Shown here: one piece after another, positions 43,216-52,226 of the stretch
Layout: each line of letters begins with the position of its first letter
Numbering within the stretch: the stretch's first letter is position 1
Assembly: GCA_022825885.1 (NCBI GenBank)
Contig: JAJDVY010000037.1
Span: forward strand, 33,247 to 97,246
Length of the DNA stretch: 64,000 bases
Reading direction: 5' to 3'
Source of the DNA: Nitrospirales bacterium
Lineage (GTDB): Bacteria > Nitrospirota > Nitrospiria > Nitrospirales > UBA8639
Notes under the pieces: model-generated
The model's input: the letters and a program-made list of their open reading frames with translations, nothing else
Databases searched by the model: none
Told to the model about the DNA's origin: nothing
Translations under genes and position numbers: made by a program

Positions 43216-44235
43216 GTGAAGCCCATCGCCAATCCGCCGAACCCCTTTGACTCGCATCACCGGGAACTGCTCGAACCGGCGCCCCACGTCGCAACCCAAG
43301 TGTTTGAGGAAACAACCGGAGCCATTCTGAGTCGAAACGACAGCCCGGACCTGCCCTTCCGGTGGAGCGTGAACCCGTATCGCGGCTGCTTCCACGCCTG
43401 CGCCTATTGCTATGCACGCCCGAGTCACCAATATTGGGGGTTCGGCGCGGGCACGGACTTCGAATCCAAACTCATTGTGAAACCCAACGCGGCGGCGGCG
43501 CTTCGCGCGGCCTTTTTGAAACCCTCGTGGCAAGGCGAACTCGTGGTCTTTTCCGGCAACACCGACTGCTATCAACCGCTGGAAGCCACCTATGAACTCA
43601 CCCGAGACTGTTTGGCCGTGTGCGCGGAATTTCGCAACCCCGTCACCGTGATTACCAAGGCCGCACTCATTCAACGGGATCTCGACCTGCTGCACGTCCT
43701 TCATGAACGGGCTTGGATCCGCGTGTATTTCAGTATCCCGTTTGCCGACAACGACGTCGCTCGAAAAGTCGAGCCGCAAACGCCGTCCATCACCAAACGC
43801 CTGGAGGCCATGGCCGCCCTGTCCGCAGCCGGCATTCCCACGGCCGTCATGATCGGTCCCGTCATTCCGGGCCTGAATGAACAGGACATTCCCCAAATTC
43901 TTCGCCTTGCGAGACAGGCCGGCGCCACGCGCGCCGCCCATACGCTGTTGCGGCTCAACGACAACGTGCAAGCGGTGTTTCTGGAGCGGATGGCCGAGGC
44001 CTTTCCCGACCGCGTCAGGAAAATCGCCAATCGTCTGAAAGAGACCAGGGGCGGCACGTTGGAAGAAAAGCGGTTCTTCGCGCGACACCAAGGCCGGGGA
44101 TCGACGTGGCACACGATCGAACAATTATTCGATCTGGCATTTCGCAAAGAAGGCTTTCATCGATTCGAGAAAGAAGAAGACGACGTCCCTGCGACCTTCA
44201 CCAGGCCGCCGTCCGATCAACTCAAGCTGTTTTGA
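43216..44235 (+). CDS. Radical SAM protein, PA0069/SplB-like
   Basis: The 339-residue protein has the radical SAM 4Fe-4S motif CFHACAYCYAR (CxxxCxYC) and the family context NPYRGCFHACAYCYARPSHQ, plus GNTDCYQPLE. Related proteins are annotated as PA0069-family or spore-photoproduct-lyase-like radical SAM proteins; the reaction is unknown. The start is GTG at 43216. It is a single gene, with repeat-rich DNA behind it. Confidence 0.92.
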   Translation: MKPIANPPNPFDSHHRELLEPAPHVATQVFEETTGAILSRNDSPDLPFRWSVNPYRGCFHACAYCYARPSHQYWGFGAGTDFESKLIVKPNAAAALRAAFLKPSWQGELVVFSGNTDCYQPLEATYELTRDCLAVCAEFRNPVTVITKAALIQRDLDLLHVLHERAWIRVYFSIPFADNDVARKVEPQTPSITKRLEAMAALSAAGIPTAVMIGPVIPGLNEQDIPQILRLARQAGATRAAHTLLRLNDNVQAVFLERMAEAFPDRVRKIANRLKETRGGTLEEKRFFARHQGRGSTWHTIEQLFDLAFRKEGFHRFEKEEDDVPATFTRPPSDQLKLF

Positions 44236-44295
44236 GAAATCTTCACGTTTTTCAGTTGGCATACGGCTGCTTCTCTCTTTACAATCGTCGGGAAT

Positions 44296-44635
44296 TGTAT
44301 GTATTCGGCAATTCGTTGACAGTTCCCCTTCTGTCATCCCCGACCCCGATCGGGGATCCAGGGGTTTTCTTTTTGTATGTGTAGCCGCGCCATCTCATGG
44401 CGTTTCTTGCTCTTGGCCTTTCCAGGCCACATGAGATGCGGCAACCACAACTGCAAAAAACAAAGACCCTGGATCCCCGATTAAAAATAGCCTGTCCTTG
44501 ACGTTCTTAATCGAGGATCGGGGATGACAGAGGAGGGGTCGGGGATGACAGCAAGGAGATTCTTCACTTCGCTCAGAATGACAATCTTGGGCGCTCAATC
44601 CCTCTATTCTGTCAACGAATCAGTGAACACAATCA
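44296..44635. mobile_element. 340-bp non-autonomous element (MITE) with IS481-type termini
   Basis: The left end starts TGTATGTATTCGGCAATTCG, followed by TTGACAG. The right end, as reverse complement, starts TGATTGTGTTCACTGATTCG, followed by TTGACAGAAT. The latter matches the IS left terminus at about 25 of 30 positions. The interior carries no transposase, only REP-like repeat pieces (CTGTCATCCCCGACC, GGATCCCCGATTAAAAATAG, TCTTCACTTCGCTCAGAATG). Confidence 0.8.
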
Positions 44636-44680
44636 AAGCTGACAGAGGAAAATGTTGAACGTACGAAAAAAGGTGACAAC

Positions 44681-45877
44681 ATGCTGAATGGTTGGCGGAG
44701 GAGAGGACTGATGGCCGCATGCCTGGTTGGGATGATCGGCCTCATGGGATGCGAGGACGCGAAAGCCCCATGGGACAGGCATATAGACCGTGGCGATCTT
44801 CTCTTCCAACAAGGGCGGCTCAAGGAGGCCAAGGAACAGTACGCCGCCGCGCTCAAGGAAGCGGAAACCTTCGGGGAACAGGATCTCCGGCTTCCCCGGA
44901 CACTGACGAAACTGGCCGCTCTCCACGACGCGCAGGGCGAATACACGCAGGCCGAACCGCTGTTGAGTCGCGCCGTCAGCCTGAATGAAACGATTCTTGG
45001 CGATCGCGATCCTCAATTCGCCGCCAGCCTGAGTAACCTCGCGGCCCTGTATTTCGCGCAACGACACTACGAAAAGGCCCTGCCCCTCTTTGAACGGGCC
45101 TTGCACGTTCGTGAACAGGCACTCGGCAAGGACCATATTGATTTGACCCTTGACCTGAAAAACCTGGCGGGCGTACTGGCCGCTCAAGAACACTATGCCC
45201 AAGCGGAGACGCATTTAACACGGGCCCTTGCAATTACGGAACATGCCACGGGCCCGGACGACCCTCAACTGGTGGAACGTCTCAACAATCTTGCGCTCCT
45301 GTACCGGGCCAGACAGGACTATGACAAGGCCATCCCGTTGCTGAAACGCGCACTCGCCATCAATACGAAACAATACGGCGGCGAGAGTCCGGGGCTGCTC
45401 GGCAGTCTCAACAACCTCGCGTCCATGCTCGTGACCCAAGGCGACCCCGACAAAGCCGAAGAGCTGCTGAAGCAGGCGCTCACCATCACCGAACAATCAT
45501 TTGGTCCGGAGAACCCACGATTGGTGGCCAGCCTGACCAAACTCGCAGACTTCTATCGCCTGCAAGGACAATTTGAGAAGGCCGAACCCTTGCTGGCCAA
45601 CGCATTGGAAATTAACGAAAAGAAATTCGGCGCGGAGCATGAAAAAGTTGCCAACGTCGCCAACAATTTGGCGCTGCTCTACTTTTTACAAGAGAAATAC
45701 GCGAAAGCCGAACCGCTCTTCACACGGGCGCTTGCGATCAACGAAAAAACTTTAGGCAAGGAACACCCGATTGTCGCCCGCATGCTCAAAAACTACGCCG
45801 CGCTGTTGAAGAAAACCAACCGCGCACAAGAGGCACGGAAACTCGAAGCCCGAATTAACACCATCGAGAAAGAGTGA
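44681..45877 (+). CDS. Lipoprotein with kinesin light chain-type TPR repeats
   Basis: The 398-residue protein has a lipoprotein signal (LMAACLVGMIGLMGC, lipobox Cys at about 24) and about seven 42-residue TPR units of the NLA.LY..Q..Y.KAEPLF.RALAI.E...G..HP type (kinesin light chain-like). The repeat spacing is regular across the whole protein. Such lipoproteins are periplasmic scaffolds that assemble other proteins; the partner is unknown. Confidence 0.93.
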   Translation: MLNGWRRRGLMAACLVGMIGLMGCEDAKAPWDRHIDRGDLLFQQGRLKEAKEQYAAALKEAETFGEQDLRLPRTLTKLAALHDAQGEYTQAEPLLSRAVSLNETILGDRDPQFAASLSNLAALYFAQRHYEKALPLFERALHVREQALGKDHIDLTLDLKNLAGVLAAQEHYAQAETHLTRALAITEHATGPDDPQLVERLNNLALLYRARQDYDKAIPLLKRALAINTKQYGGESPGLLGSLNNLASMLVTQGDPDKAEELLKQALTITEQSFGPENPRLVASLTKLADFYRLQGQFEKAEPLLANALEINEKKFGAEHEKVANVANNLALLYFLQEKYAKAEPLFTRALAINEKTLGKEHPIVARMLKNYAALLKKTNRAQEARKLEARINTIEKE

Positions 45878-45945
45878 AAAAGCTCAAGTCAGAGGTTCAA
45901 GACTATGGTAAACTTTCGAACGCAAATCGTATGAGATAGCGGGTA

Positions 45946-47319
45946 ATGGCAAGCACAATAAAAACAGTGGTTAAAGAGCCCCTTGGCGAATACAACAATT
46001 GGGACGCCAATAAAATTCAAAACGATGACAGCGCTGCGCACCGGTGGTACCGGTTTGTACTTTCCTTCCCTCCACATTTGGTTCGCGATTACCTGGATGA
46101 TTTCGGTGTACGGAACGGCGGGCTGGTACTGGATCCATTCTGCGGAACCGGAACAACGATCGTAGAAAGCAAAAAGTTAGGAATCTCTGGTATCGGCCTT
46201 GAAGCATTGCCCATGGCTCACTTTGCGAGTTGTGTGAAGACAGATTGGAGCCCTTCACCTGATGGACTGGCTGAGCATGCTCGACGTGTAGCCGATAAAA
46301 CGTTGCATCGCTTAAAGGCTGACAACATTCATGATGCTCCGTTCTTCTCCGTTCCCTCAGACTCAACGAATGGACTGCGCGCCTTACCATCGGAAGTCGA
46401 GAAGATCCTGCTAAAGAACTCCATCAGTCCATTACCGTTGCACAAAGTTTTGGTCCTGCTAAACGTACTGGAGGAAGAACAGGACAAACAATTCCTGGCT
46501 CACGAAAAGTTAGCATTAGCTAAAGCATTGGTAACTGACATCAGCAACCTACACTTTGGCCCGGAAGTCGGTGTGGGAAAGTGCAAAGACGATACCCCTG
46601 TCGTGGGGGCATGGCTGTCTCGCATCAACGCCATGACGGAAGACCTCCGACAGCTTCCCAGAAAAAATGGCGCAACGGCTCGCGCATTTCTGGCTGATTC
46701 GCGTCAAATTCCCAGAGTACTTGAACCAGAGTCGATCGATGCTGTTATTACCTCCCCTCCTTATCCCAATGAAAAAGACTATTCGCGGACCACACGGCTT
46801 GAAACAGTCCTCTTGGGTTTCGCACATAGCATGCCTGAACTGCGGACGTTGAAGAAGACACTCGTACGATCCAATACACGAAGCGTCTATAAAACGGATG
46901 ATGATGATAGCTGGGTGAAGGGACATAGAGAGATTGAAGCCATTGCGCGTGAAATCGAAGAGCGACGCACGATGCTTGGCAAAACCTCAGGGTTTGAACG
47001 ACTCTATCACAGGGTAACGAAGTTATATTTCGGCGGGATGGCAAGACATCTTGAAACAATGAAGCGTGTCCTGAAACCCGGAGCCCAGTTAGCGTACGTA
47101 GTGGGAGACCAGGCTTCTTATTTGCGTGTCATGATCCGGACGGGACAAATTCTTGCTAGCCTGGCGAAATCACAGGGATATGAACCTGTAAGGATTGACC
47201 TATTCCGAACACGATTGGCGACGGCAACAAAGGAACAACTTCGAGAAGAGGTTCTTGTACTGCGGTGGCCGGGTAGAAGGCGATCTGCAGGAAGGAAATA
47301 CGACTATGGCAGAACCTAA
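45946..47319 (+). CDS. Type II DNA methyltransferase (N4-cytosine/N6-adenine class)
   Basis: The 457-residue protein has the SAM motif LVLDPFCGTGTTIVESKKLGISGIGLE near residue 60, before the catalytic motif ITSPPYPNEKDYSRTTRLE near residue 265. The SPPY motif suggests N4-cytosine modification; SAM motif before catalytic motif differs from the beta-class order of the SmaI-like methylase at 25331. Its 3' end overlaps the endonuclease by 14 bases. AT-rich composition suggests acquisition. Confidence 0.9.
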   Translation: MASTIKTVVKEPLGEYNNWDANKIQNDDSAAHRWYRFVLSFPPHLVRDYLDDFGVRNGGLVLDPFCGTGTTIVESKKLGISGIGLEALPMAHFASCVKTDWSPSPDGLAEHARRVADKTLHRLKADNIHDAPFFSVPSDSTNGLRALPSEVEKILLKNSISPLPLHKVLVLLNVLEEEQDKQFLAHEKLALAKALVTDISNLHFGPEVGVGKCKDDTPVVGAWLSRINAMTEDLRQLPRKNGATARAFLADSRQIPRVLEPESIDAVITSPPYPNEKDYSRTTRLETVLLGFAHSMPELRTLKKTLVRSNTRSVYKTDDDDSWVKGHREIEAIAREIEERRTMLGKTSGFERLYHRVTKLYFGGMARHLETMKRVLKPGAQLAYVVGDQASYLRVMIRTGQILASLAKSQGYEPVRIDLFRTRLATATKEQLREEVLVLRWPGRRRSAGRKYDYGRT

Positions 47320-48106
47320 CCGGTATATGCAGATCATCGAACGCATTTTCCTGTCAATTCACAAGAAGGATCAACAGGAAGTGCTTTTCAGCCGTTCCGA
47401 CATAGAAAAGGCTGCCTCACAATTGAACATCAGACTGCCGAAAAACCTTGGGGATGTTATTTACAGCTTTCGTTATCGTGTGTCGTTGCCGTCTTCAATT
47501 CGAAAACGCGCCCCCAAAGGCAAAGATTGGATTATTCGTCCGGCCGGACGTGGACAATACCGGTTTGTCGCAACCGAGATGGCTCAGATCACACCGACGA
47601 AGTACATGGCTGAGACAAAAGTGCCGGATGCAACGCCTGGCCTGATCTCGATGTATGCCCTGAATGATGAACAAGCCCTACTTGCAAAGTTACGATACAA
47701 TCGACTGGTTGACATCTTTACACGGGTAACGTGTTATCCGTTGCAAAGCCATCTACGCACCGCAACTCCACAACTTGGACAAGTCGAGACGGATGAAATC
47801 TATATAGGAGTGGATAGACGTGGTGCGCACTATGTTTTTCCCATACAGGCGAAGGGCAAGACAGATCGCCTCAACGTGGTACAAATCGAGCAGGACATTG
47901 CGCTGTGCAGACACAAGTTCCCTACTCTGATCTGCAGACCGATCGCCGCCCAGTTTATGCGTGACGATCGCATAGTACTTTTCGAGTTTGAGGAAAGTGA
48001 ACAGGGAGTCGTCATTTCGTTCGAAAAACACTATAGGCTTCTTCCTCCTGAAGAAATCGATCAGGAGGAACTAACAACCTATCAAGGACGAAATGATAAT
48101 GAATAA
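47306..48106 (+). CDS. Type II restriction endonuclease (PD-(D/E)xK-like)
   Basis: The ATG at 47306, behind GGAAGGA, gives 266 residues and overlaps the methylase by 14 bases; a longer frame upstream is its shadow. Residues about 155-180 contain VETDEIYIGVDRRGAHYVFPIQAKG: a conserved acidic pair followed by FPIQAK, the D-x(n)-QxK form of the nuclease core. The partner methylase and size fit a restriction enzyme. Recognition sequence is unknown. Confidence 0.8.
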   Translation: MAEPNRYMQIIERIFLSIHKKDQQEVLFSRSDIEKAASQLNIRLPKNLGDVIYSFRYRVSLPSSIRKRAPKGKDWIIRPAGRGQYRFVATEMAQITPTKYMAETKVPDATPGLISMYALNDEQALLAKLRYNRLVDIFTRVTCYPLQSHLRTATPQLGQVETDEIYIGVDRRGAHYVFPIQAKGKTDRLNVVQIEQDIALCRHKFPTLICRPIAAQFMRDDRIVLFEFEESEQGVVISFEKHYRLLPPEEIDQEELTTYQGRNDNE

Positions 48107-48188
48107 CGTACGACATAAAGGACCTTCCCGTTGTGCCCCTCTTGCATGAAGGCTGCAAAAGCCGCACAATGAGGAAAAGGGAAACCGG

Positions 48189-48533
48189 ATGGAAAATGCT
48201 CTTCGATACGTGATCGTTTTTTTGTGGTGCGTGGGGTTCGGATTTTTCAGCGTCATGGGCTATTTGGATGACACCATGATGACTTCTCCGATCCTGGCCG
48301 GACTCTTGGCAGCCCTGGTCGTCTATTGCGCCATCGAGTGGTCCGCGAAAAAGAAGAGGTTCCAACCCATTCACCAGACCGAAAAGGGACACGGCGGCCA
48401 CGCCCTGTCCGCACGAATGTCCCATGGAATTCGAGCCTGTCTGTCGGTCGTCAATCTCCCTGCGTGGGGCAGCATCAGGAAGCGGTTCCTGACGACGAAC
48501 AAGTCCTCGGGTTCTTCCAAAAGCCTGCCCTGA
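48189..48533 (+). CDS. Small two-TM membrane protein with repeat-derived C-terminus
   Basis: The 114-residue protein has two N-terminal hydrophobic segments (VIVFLWCVGFGFFSV and SPILAGLLAALVVYCAIEW), then a basic tail. The last codons run into the REP-like repeat CCTGCCCTGAGC, so the C-terminus (GSSKSLP) is repeat-derived. I recognise no family. Confidence 0.55.
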   Translation: MENALRYVIVFLWCVGFGFFSVMGYLDDTMMTSPILAGLLAALVVYCAIEWSAKKKRFQPIHQTEKGHGGHALSARMSHGIRACLSVVNLPAWGSIRKRFLTTNKSSGSSKSLP

Positions 48534-48599
48534 GCGTAGCGCTTCGAAGTCGAAGGGGCACCTGACCCCGTTTTCCGAAACCGTTCGGCAAGTCTCCGT

Positions 48600-50576
48600 C
48601 TACCGGACACCCGCCAGCGACAACGCCCGGTTGGGCGCACGCTTCAAAGCCAATGAAAATTCACGCCGCGCCTCGTCGAGTTCCCCCAGGCTCAAGAGCA
48701 CTTCGCCAAGTAACTCATGCGTCGGCTTGACCGGAAAGACCGGACCGGCGGTAAACGGCATGGCATCTTCCATGGAAGCCGTTTCCCGTAACAGCGTGAG
48801 CCCCTCGGCAACGCGTTCCTCCACAAACAACTTCAGGGCGGCCAGTTGGTTTTTCATCACGTGCACCGGTCGCCCTTGCGCCGCATCCTTCGCCTGATCC
48901 GCTTGCCGGAACTGCGCCAACACCCGGTCAGCCACGTCTCCCCGTCCGGTCTTGAAGGCACTCAGCCCAATGGCGAACAACTCACTCATCGCTGCTGAGG
49001 CCTGCACGGTTGATCGATCACGATCGAACCCGGTCACGTCCCATTCCTCGGTCTCAATGATATACGTCGCACGCATGGCAGCCCGGTATCGCTCTATGAC
49101 TCGGGACTTGACGGCTTCGGCGTCCTCTTCAACCATACGGAGAAAGGGCTTGGCCTCTTCTACCCGCCCCTGCTGAAGCAAGGCGTACATCAACCAATGT
49201 GCCACGTGATAGGAACGCTCCGCCACGCCCAATCCTTTGTGAAGTCGCCGTTCCTCACTGGCCGACCAACTCCGCTCATTGGCTTGAACGACGTCATCCC
49301 AGAGCCCCAAGGCCATAAAAATGTGCGAGGGCATGTGCCGGGCATGTGGGGCTGCCGGGGCGAGATCCGCATAAACGCGCGCCGCTTCCAGGGCCCCTTG
49401 AGCATGTGCCGGGTCGTCCAGCGCGTGAATCAAATAATGAACCGCGCCGGGATGTCGCGGATTTCTTTTGAACACGGCCCGGACAATGGACGCGGCGTCC
49501 AGATAGAGGTCCTCAACCCGTTTGCCCTGCGCGGCCCCCAACATCGAGAGCGCATAGAAGGTTTGGGCATTATCATCATCGGGAAATTGCCGGGCGAGGG
49601 CCTGCATGGCAGCCATATACGCCCGGTCGCGCTGCGGTTTATCTCCGTCCCCGTACAACGCCTCAACCGCGCGCAGATAACCTTGTTCCCGTTCGGTGGG
49701 CGCCGCGGCCACTCGCTGGTCGGGCGTGGGAGCCAATCGCTGCAACACCTCCAAGGCCTGCTGAACGTCCTGCTGCCCCCACAGGGGATGAGTCATCGTC
49801 ATGGCTTCTCCCCAGTAAGCCATGGCAAAACCAGGATCGAGTTCCCGTGCTTGCCGGAAGGCCGCTTGGGCATCGTTATATTCGAAGTTGTGTAACAGCA
49901 ACACGCCCCGGAGAAACGGGTGTTGGGCCTCCGGGGAACCCGAGGCGGGAAATTCAATCTCGCCAAGTGAGGACGCGTTTGTCGCATCGGAACCCGGCCG
50001 GTTCACGTCCGGACGAGGGTCCGGGACAAAGCCGGTTCGATGCAACATCCGAACCTTGGGAAGCGTCTCCCGGTCGAGGACAACGGATCTGTCCAGCAGG
50101 CCGTTTTGAAACAAAATCCAGGCCGTCACGGCATAGACCTGATCCGGCGTCAGGGATTGCGGGGCCACAAACGGCATCGCCCGATAAATGTAATCGAACA
50201 GGGTCGTGGCATACGGCCAATAACTTCCGACCGTCTTCACGGGGCGCAGATTCGCCAGTGTCCCCTGCCCGCCGACCAACTTCGGGTTGGGACCTTCCAC
50301 ACCGGTCGAGCCGTGACAACCTGCACAACGCCCGGCATACACGCGCGCGCCTTCCTCTACGGTCCCCCTGCCGGCCGGCAGCCCTTTACCGTCAGGGCCA
50401 ACGTCAATGTCCCAGGCTTGAATCTCCTCCGGGGTTGCCACCCGTCCGAGGTGAACGCGATCACTCTTCGATACTCCCCACGCGTCAGCCGAACCACTGA
50501 CCGCCATGATAAACAGCGCGAAAAGAAAACAGGCTTGTCGTTGAAACACCATCCGTATCCCAACCGGTTTCCTCAT
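48600..50576 (-). CDS. SoxD-like cytochrome c fused to a C-terminal TPR domain
   Basis: The 658-residue protein (ATG 50576, GAGGG seven bases upstream) has a signal peptide (FLFALFIMAVSGSADAW). The N-terminal ~200 residues match SoxD, the diheme or monoheme cytochrome subunit of sulfite/sulfane dehydrogenase: RVATPEEIQAWDIDVGPDGKGLPAG, one heme site CAGCHG and TVGSYWPYATTLFDYIYRAMPF. The C-terminal ~420 residues are TPR-like helical repeats (HPFLRGVLLLHNFEYNDAQAAFRQA..., HPGAVHYLIHALDD..., SHIFMALGLWDDVV). SoxD proteins are normally about 370 residues or fewer without TPRs. It follows soxC by 10 bases. The TPR half could dock a redox partner. Confidence 0.85.
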   Translation of the reverse strand: MRKPVGIRMVFQRQACFLFALFIMAVSGSADAWGVSKSDRVHLGRVATPEEIQAWDIDVGPDGKGLPAGRGTVEEGARVYAGRCAGCHGSTGVEGPNPKLVGGQGTLANLRPVKTVGSYWPYATTLFDYIYRAMPFVAPQSLTPDQVYAVTAWILFQNGLLDRSVVLDRETLPKVRMLHRTGFVPDPRPDVNRPGSDATNASSLGEIEFPASGSPEAQHPFLRGVLLLHNFEYNDAQAAFRQARELDPGFAMAYWGEAMTMTHPLWGQQDVQQALEVLQRLAPTPDQRVAAAPTEREQGYLRAVEALYGDGDKPQRDRAYMAAMQALARQFPDDDNAQTFYALSMLGAAQGKRVEDLYLDAASIVRAVFKRNPRHPGAVHYLIHALDDPAHAQGALEAARVYADLAPAAPHARHMPSHIFMALGLWDDVVQANERSWSASEERRLHKGLGVAERSYHVAHWLMYALLQQGRVEEAKPFLRMVEEDAEAVKSRVIERYRAAMRATYIIETEEWDVTGFDRDRSTVQASAAMSELFAIGLSAFKTGRGDVADRVLAQFRQADQAKDAAQGRPVHVMKNQLAALKLFVEERVAEGLTLLRETASMEDAMPFTAGPVFPVKPTHELLGEVLLSLGELDEARREFSLALKRAPNRALSLAGVR

Positions 50577-50586
50577 GGCGGCGCCC

Positions 50587-51882
50587 TCATACCTGAACAT
50601 TCCGCACGTTCCCCTCTTCGTCGATGTGCCAACTCTGGATGGCATTGTAATGGTAATACGAATTGGTCCCCCGGACGTCCACCAACTCCTGCCGCGTCGG
50701 TTGCCGGTACCCGGTTTCATCGATACAACGGCTTTGCAGGACGGCTTCCCCCCCGTCCCACCACCAATCGAGACAAAACCTGGTGTAACATTTCGGCAAA
50801 ACGGGCAACTGCAACATCGCGGTTCGCCAGTTCTTTCCCCCGTCCACGCTCACTTCCACTGTCTCAACCCGGCCACGCCCGCTCCACGCCAACCCCCTGA
50901 TTTCAACGTAACCCGTCTTTTTCAATCGCTGCCCGCCGGAAGGGACCGTGATGACGGATTTCGCTTCCATGTCAAAGGTGAATTGGCGCGCGGTCCCATC
51001 CGGCATCAGATCGGTATATTTCGACGTCTCTTCACGAGTCATCAATGGAGAGGAAACCAGTTTCAGCCGTCGCAACCATTTAATGCACGCGTTGCCTTCA
51101 AAACCCGGCACCAACAAGCGCAGGGGATAGCCTTGCTCCGGACGGAGTGGTTCCCCGTTCTGTCCGTAACATAACAGGGCTTCATCCAAAACCCGGTACA
51201 ACGGGAGACTCCGCGTCATCGCCGCGGCATCGCTGCCTTCGGCTAACATCCAGGCAGCCCCGGAGATGAGCCCCGCTTCCGCCAGGACCGTGGAAAGTCG
51301 AACACCAGTCCACTCACTGGTGCTCGTCAGGCCATGGATCTCCTGCACGGTCTTGCCCTTCGGCCCCTTCCATTCCTTGCCGCTGTTACCCGAACACTCG
51401 ACAAAGACAAGACGTGATGTCGCGGGAAAGCGTTTCAATTCGGCGATGGTAAAGAGCAGCGGCCGGTCCACCAAGCCATGGACCAGAAGCCGGTGCTTTG
51501 CAGGATCGATGAGCGGCACGCCGTTATGGTGGCGTTCAAAATGCAAGGCCGAAGGCGTCACGATGCCATGCAAATCCTGTAAGGGCGTTCTCGACCGCTG
51601 TGGCTTGGTCAACCGCTTGGCACGTTCGAATGGCGAGCGTCGCCCATATTCCGTTGCCAAGGCCCCAGGCACTCGTGTGGGATCGCCGGAAGCGTTCGCC
51701 GCATGCCCCAGAAAAGGCGCCAGCAACACGTGCGCCGCAGCCGCCCCGAACAATGACGTGGCACCGGTCAAGAACGCTCGACGCGTCGGTGGCTCTTTCG
51801 GTCGCGTGGTCACACGGGCGCCGCTCGACGGGACTCCCGGCTCCCGTTCGCCAAGCGTTGACTCCCCGGTTTGATCAGCCAT
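50587..51882 (-). CDS. soxC: SoxC-like molybdopterin sulfite/sulfane dehydrogenase
   Basis: The 431-residue protein (ATG 51882, GGAG at nine bases) begins with a Tat-type signal, TRRAFLTGATSLFGAAAAH, consistent with export of a folded molybdenum enzyme. The core matches SoxC: GIVTPSALHFERHHNGVP, LVFVECSGNSGKEW with the molybdenum-ligand Cys region, and a C-terminal dimerisation domain. SoxC with SoxD oxidises sulfane sulfur or sulfite. No soxXA, soxYZ or soxB gene lies in the window, so it may act as a stand-alone sulfite-oxidase-like pair. Operon order soxC then soxD-TPR. Confidence 0.88.
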   Translation of the reverse strand: MADQTGESTLGEREPGVPSSGARVTTRPKEPPTRRAFLTGATSLFGAAAAHVLLAPFLGHAANASGDPTRVPGALATEYGRRSPFERAKRLTKPQRSRTPLQDLHGIVTPSALHFERHHNGVPLIDPAKHRLLVHGLVDRPLLFTIAELKRFPATSRLVFVECSGNSGKEWKGPKGKTVQEIHGLTSTSEWTGVRLSTVLAEAGLISGAAWMLAEGSDAAAMTRSLPLYRVLDEALLCYGQNGEPLRPEQGYPLRLLVPGFEGNACIKWLRRLKLVSSPLMTREETSKYTDLMPDGTARQFTFDMEAKSVITVPSGGQRLKKTGYVEIRGLAWSGRGRVETVEVSVDGGKNWRTAMLQLPVLPKCYTRFCLDWWWDGGEAVLQSRCIDETGYRQPTRQELVDVRGTNSYYHYNAIQSWHIDEEGNVRNVQV

Positions 51883-52057
51883 CTTTTGGTTCTCCAGAAG
51901 ATTGTCCAGCGTGAGAAACAGTGTAAACGAAACCGGCAATGGTTGAAAGCCACCATCAAAAGAAGAACAGGCCATGATTTTTTGCTTGACTGCCCGTCCG
52001 CGTCTTGGGTAAACCGACTTTCAAAAGTGAGGATACGGAAAGAAGACCTGTCTTTTT

Positions 52058-52173
52058 CCTCCCCTTTGTAAGGGGAGGTCAGGTGGGGTAGAGTCAACCA
52101 CCCAAAAAGCGCGGGGTTTCGCCGTCCTGAGGATGGTCTCTACCTCCCCTATCCCCTCCTTACAAAGGAGGGG
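52058..52173. repeat. Pair of perfect GC-rich hairpins between soxC and the GH15 gene
   Basis: Hairpin one: CCTCCCC...GGGGAGG (52058-52078). Hairpin two: CCCCTCCTT...AAGGAGGGG (52153-52173). They are about 95 bases apart, and the loop arms TTTGTAA / TTACAAA are complementary. This looks like a dispersed inverted-repeat element rather than a terminator. Confidence 0.75.
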
Positions 52174-52226
52174 AATTGGGGCACAGAGGAAGAGACCAGC
52201 GAATGAGTTACGCATATAAGTGACGT

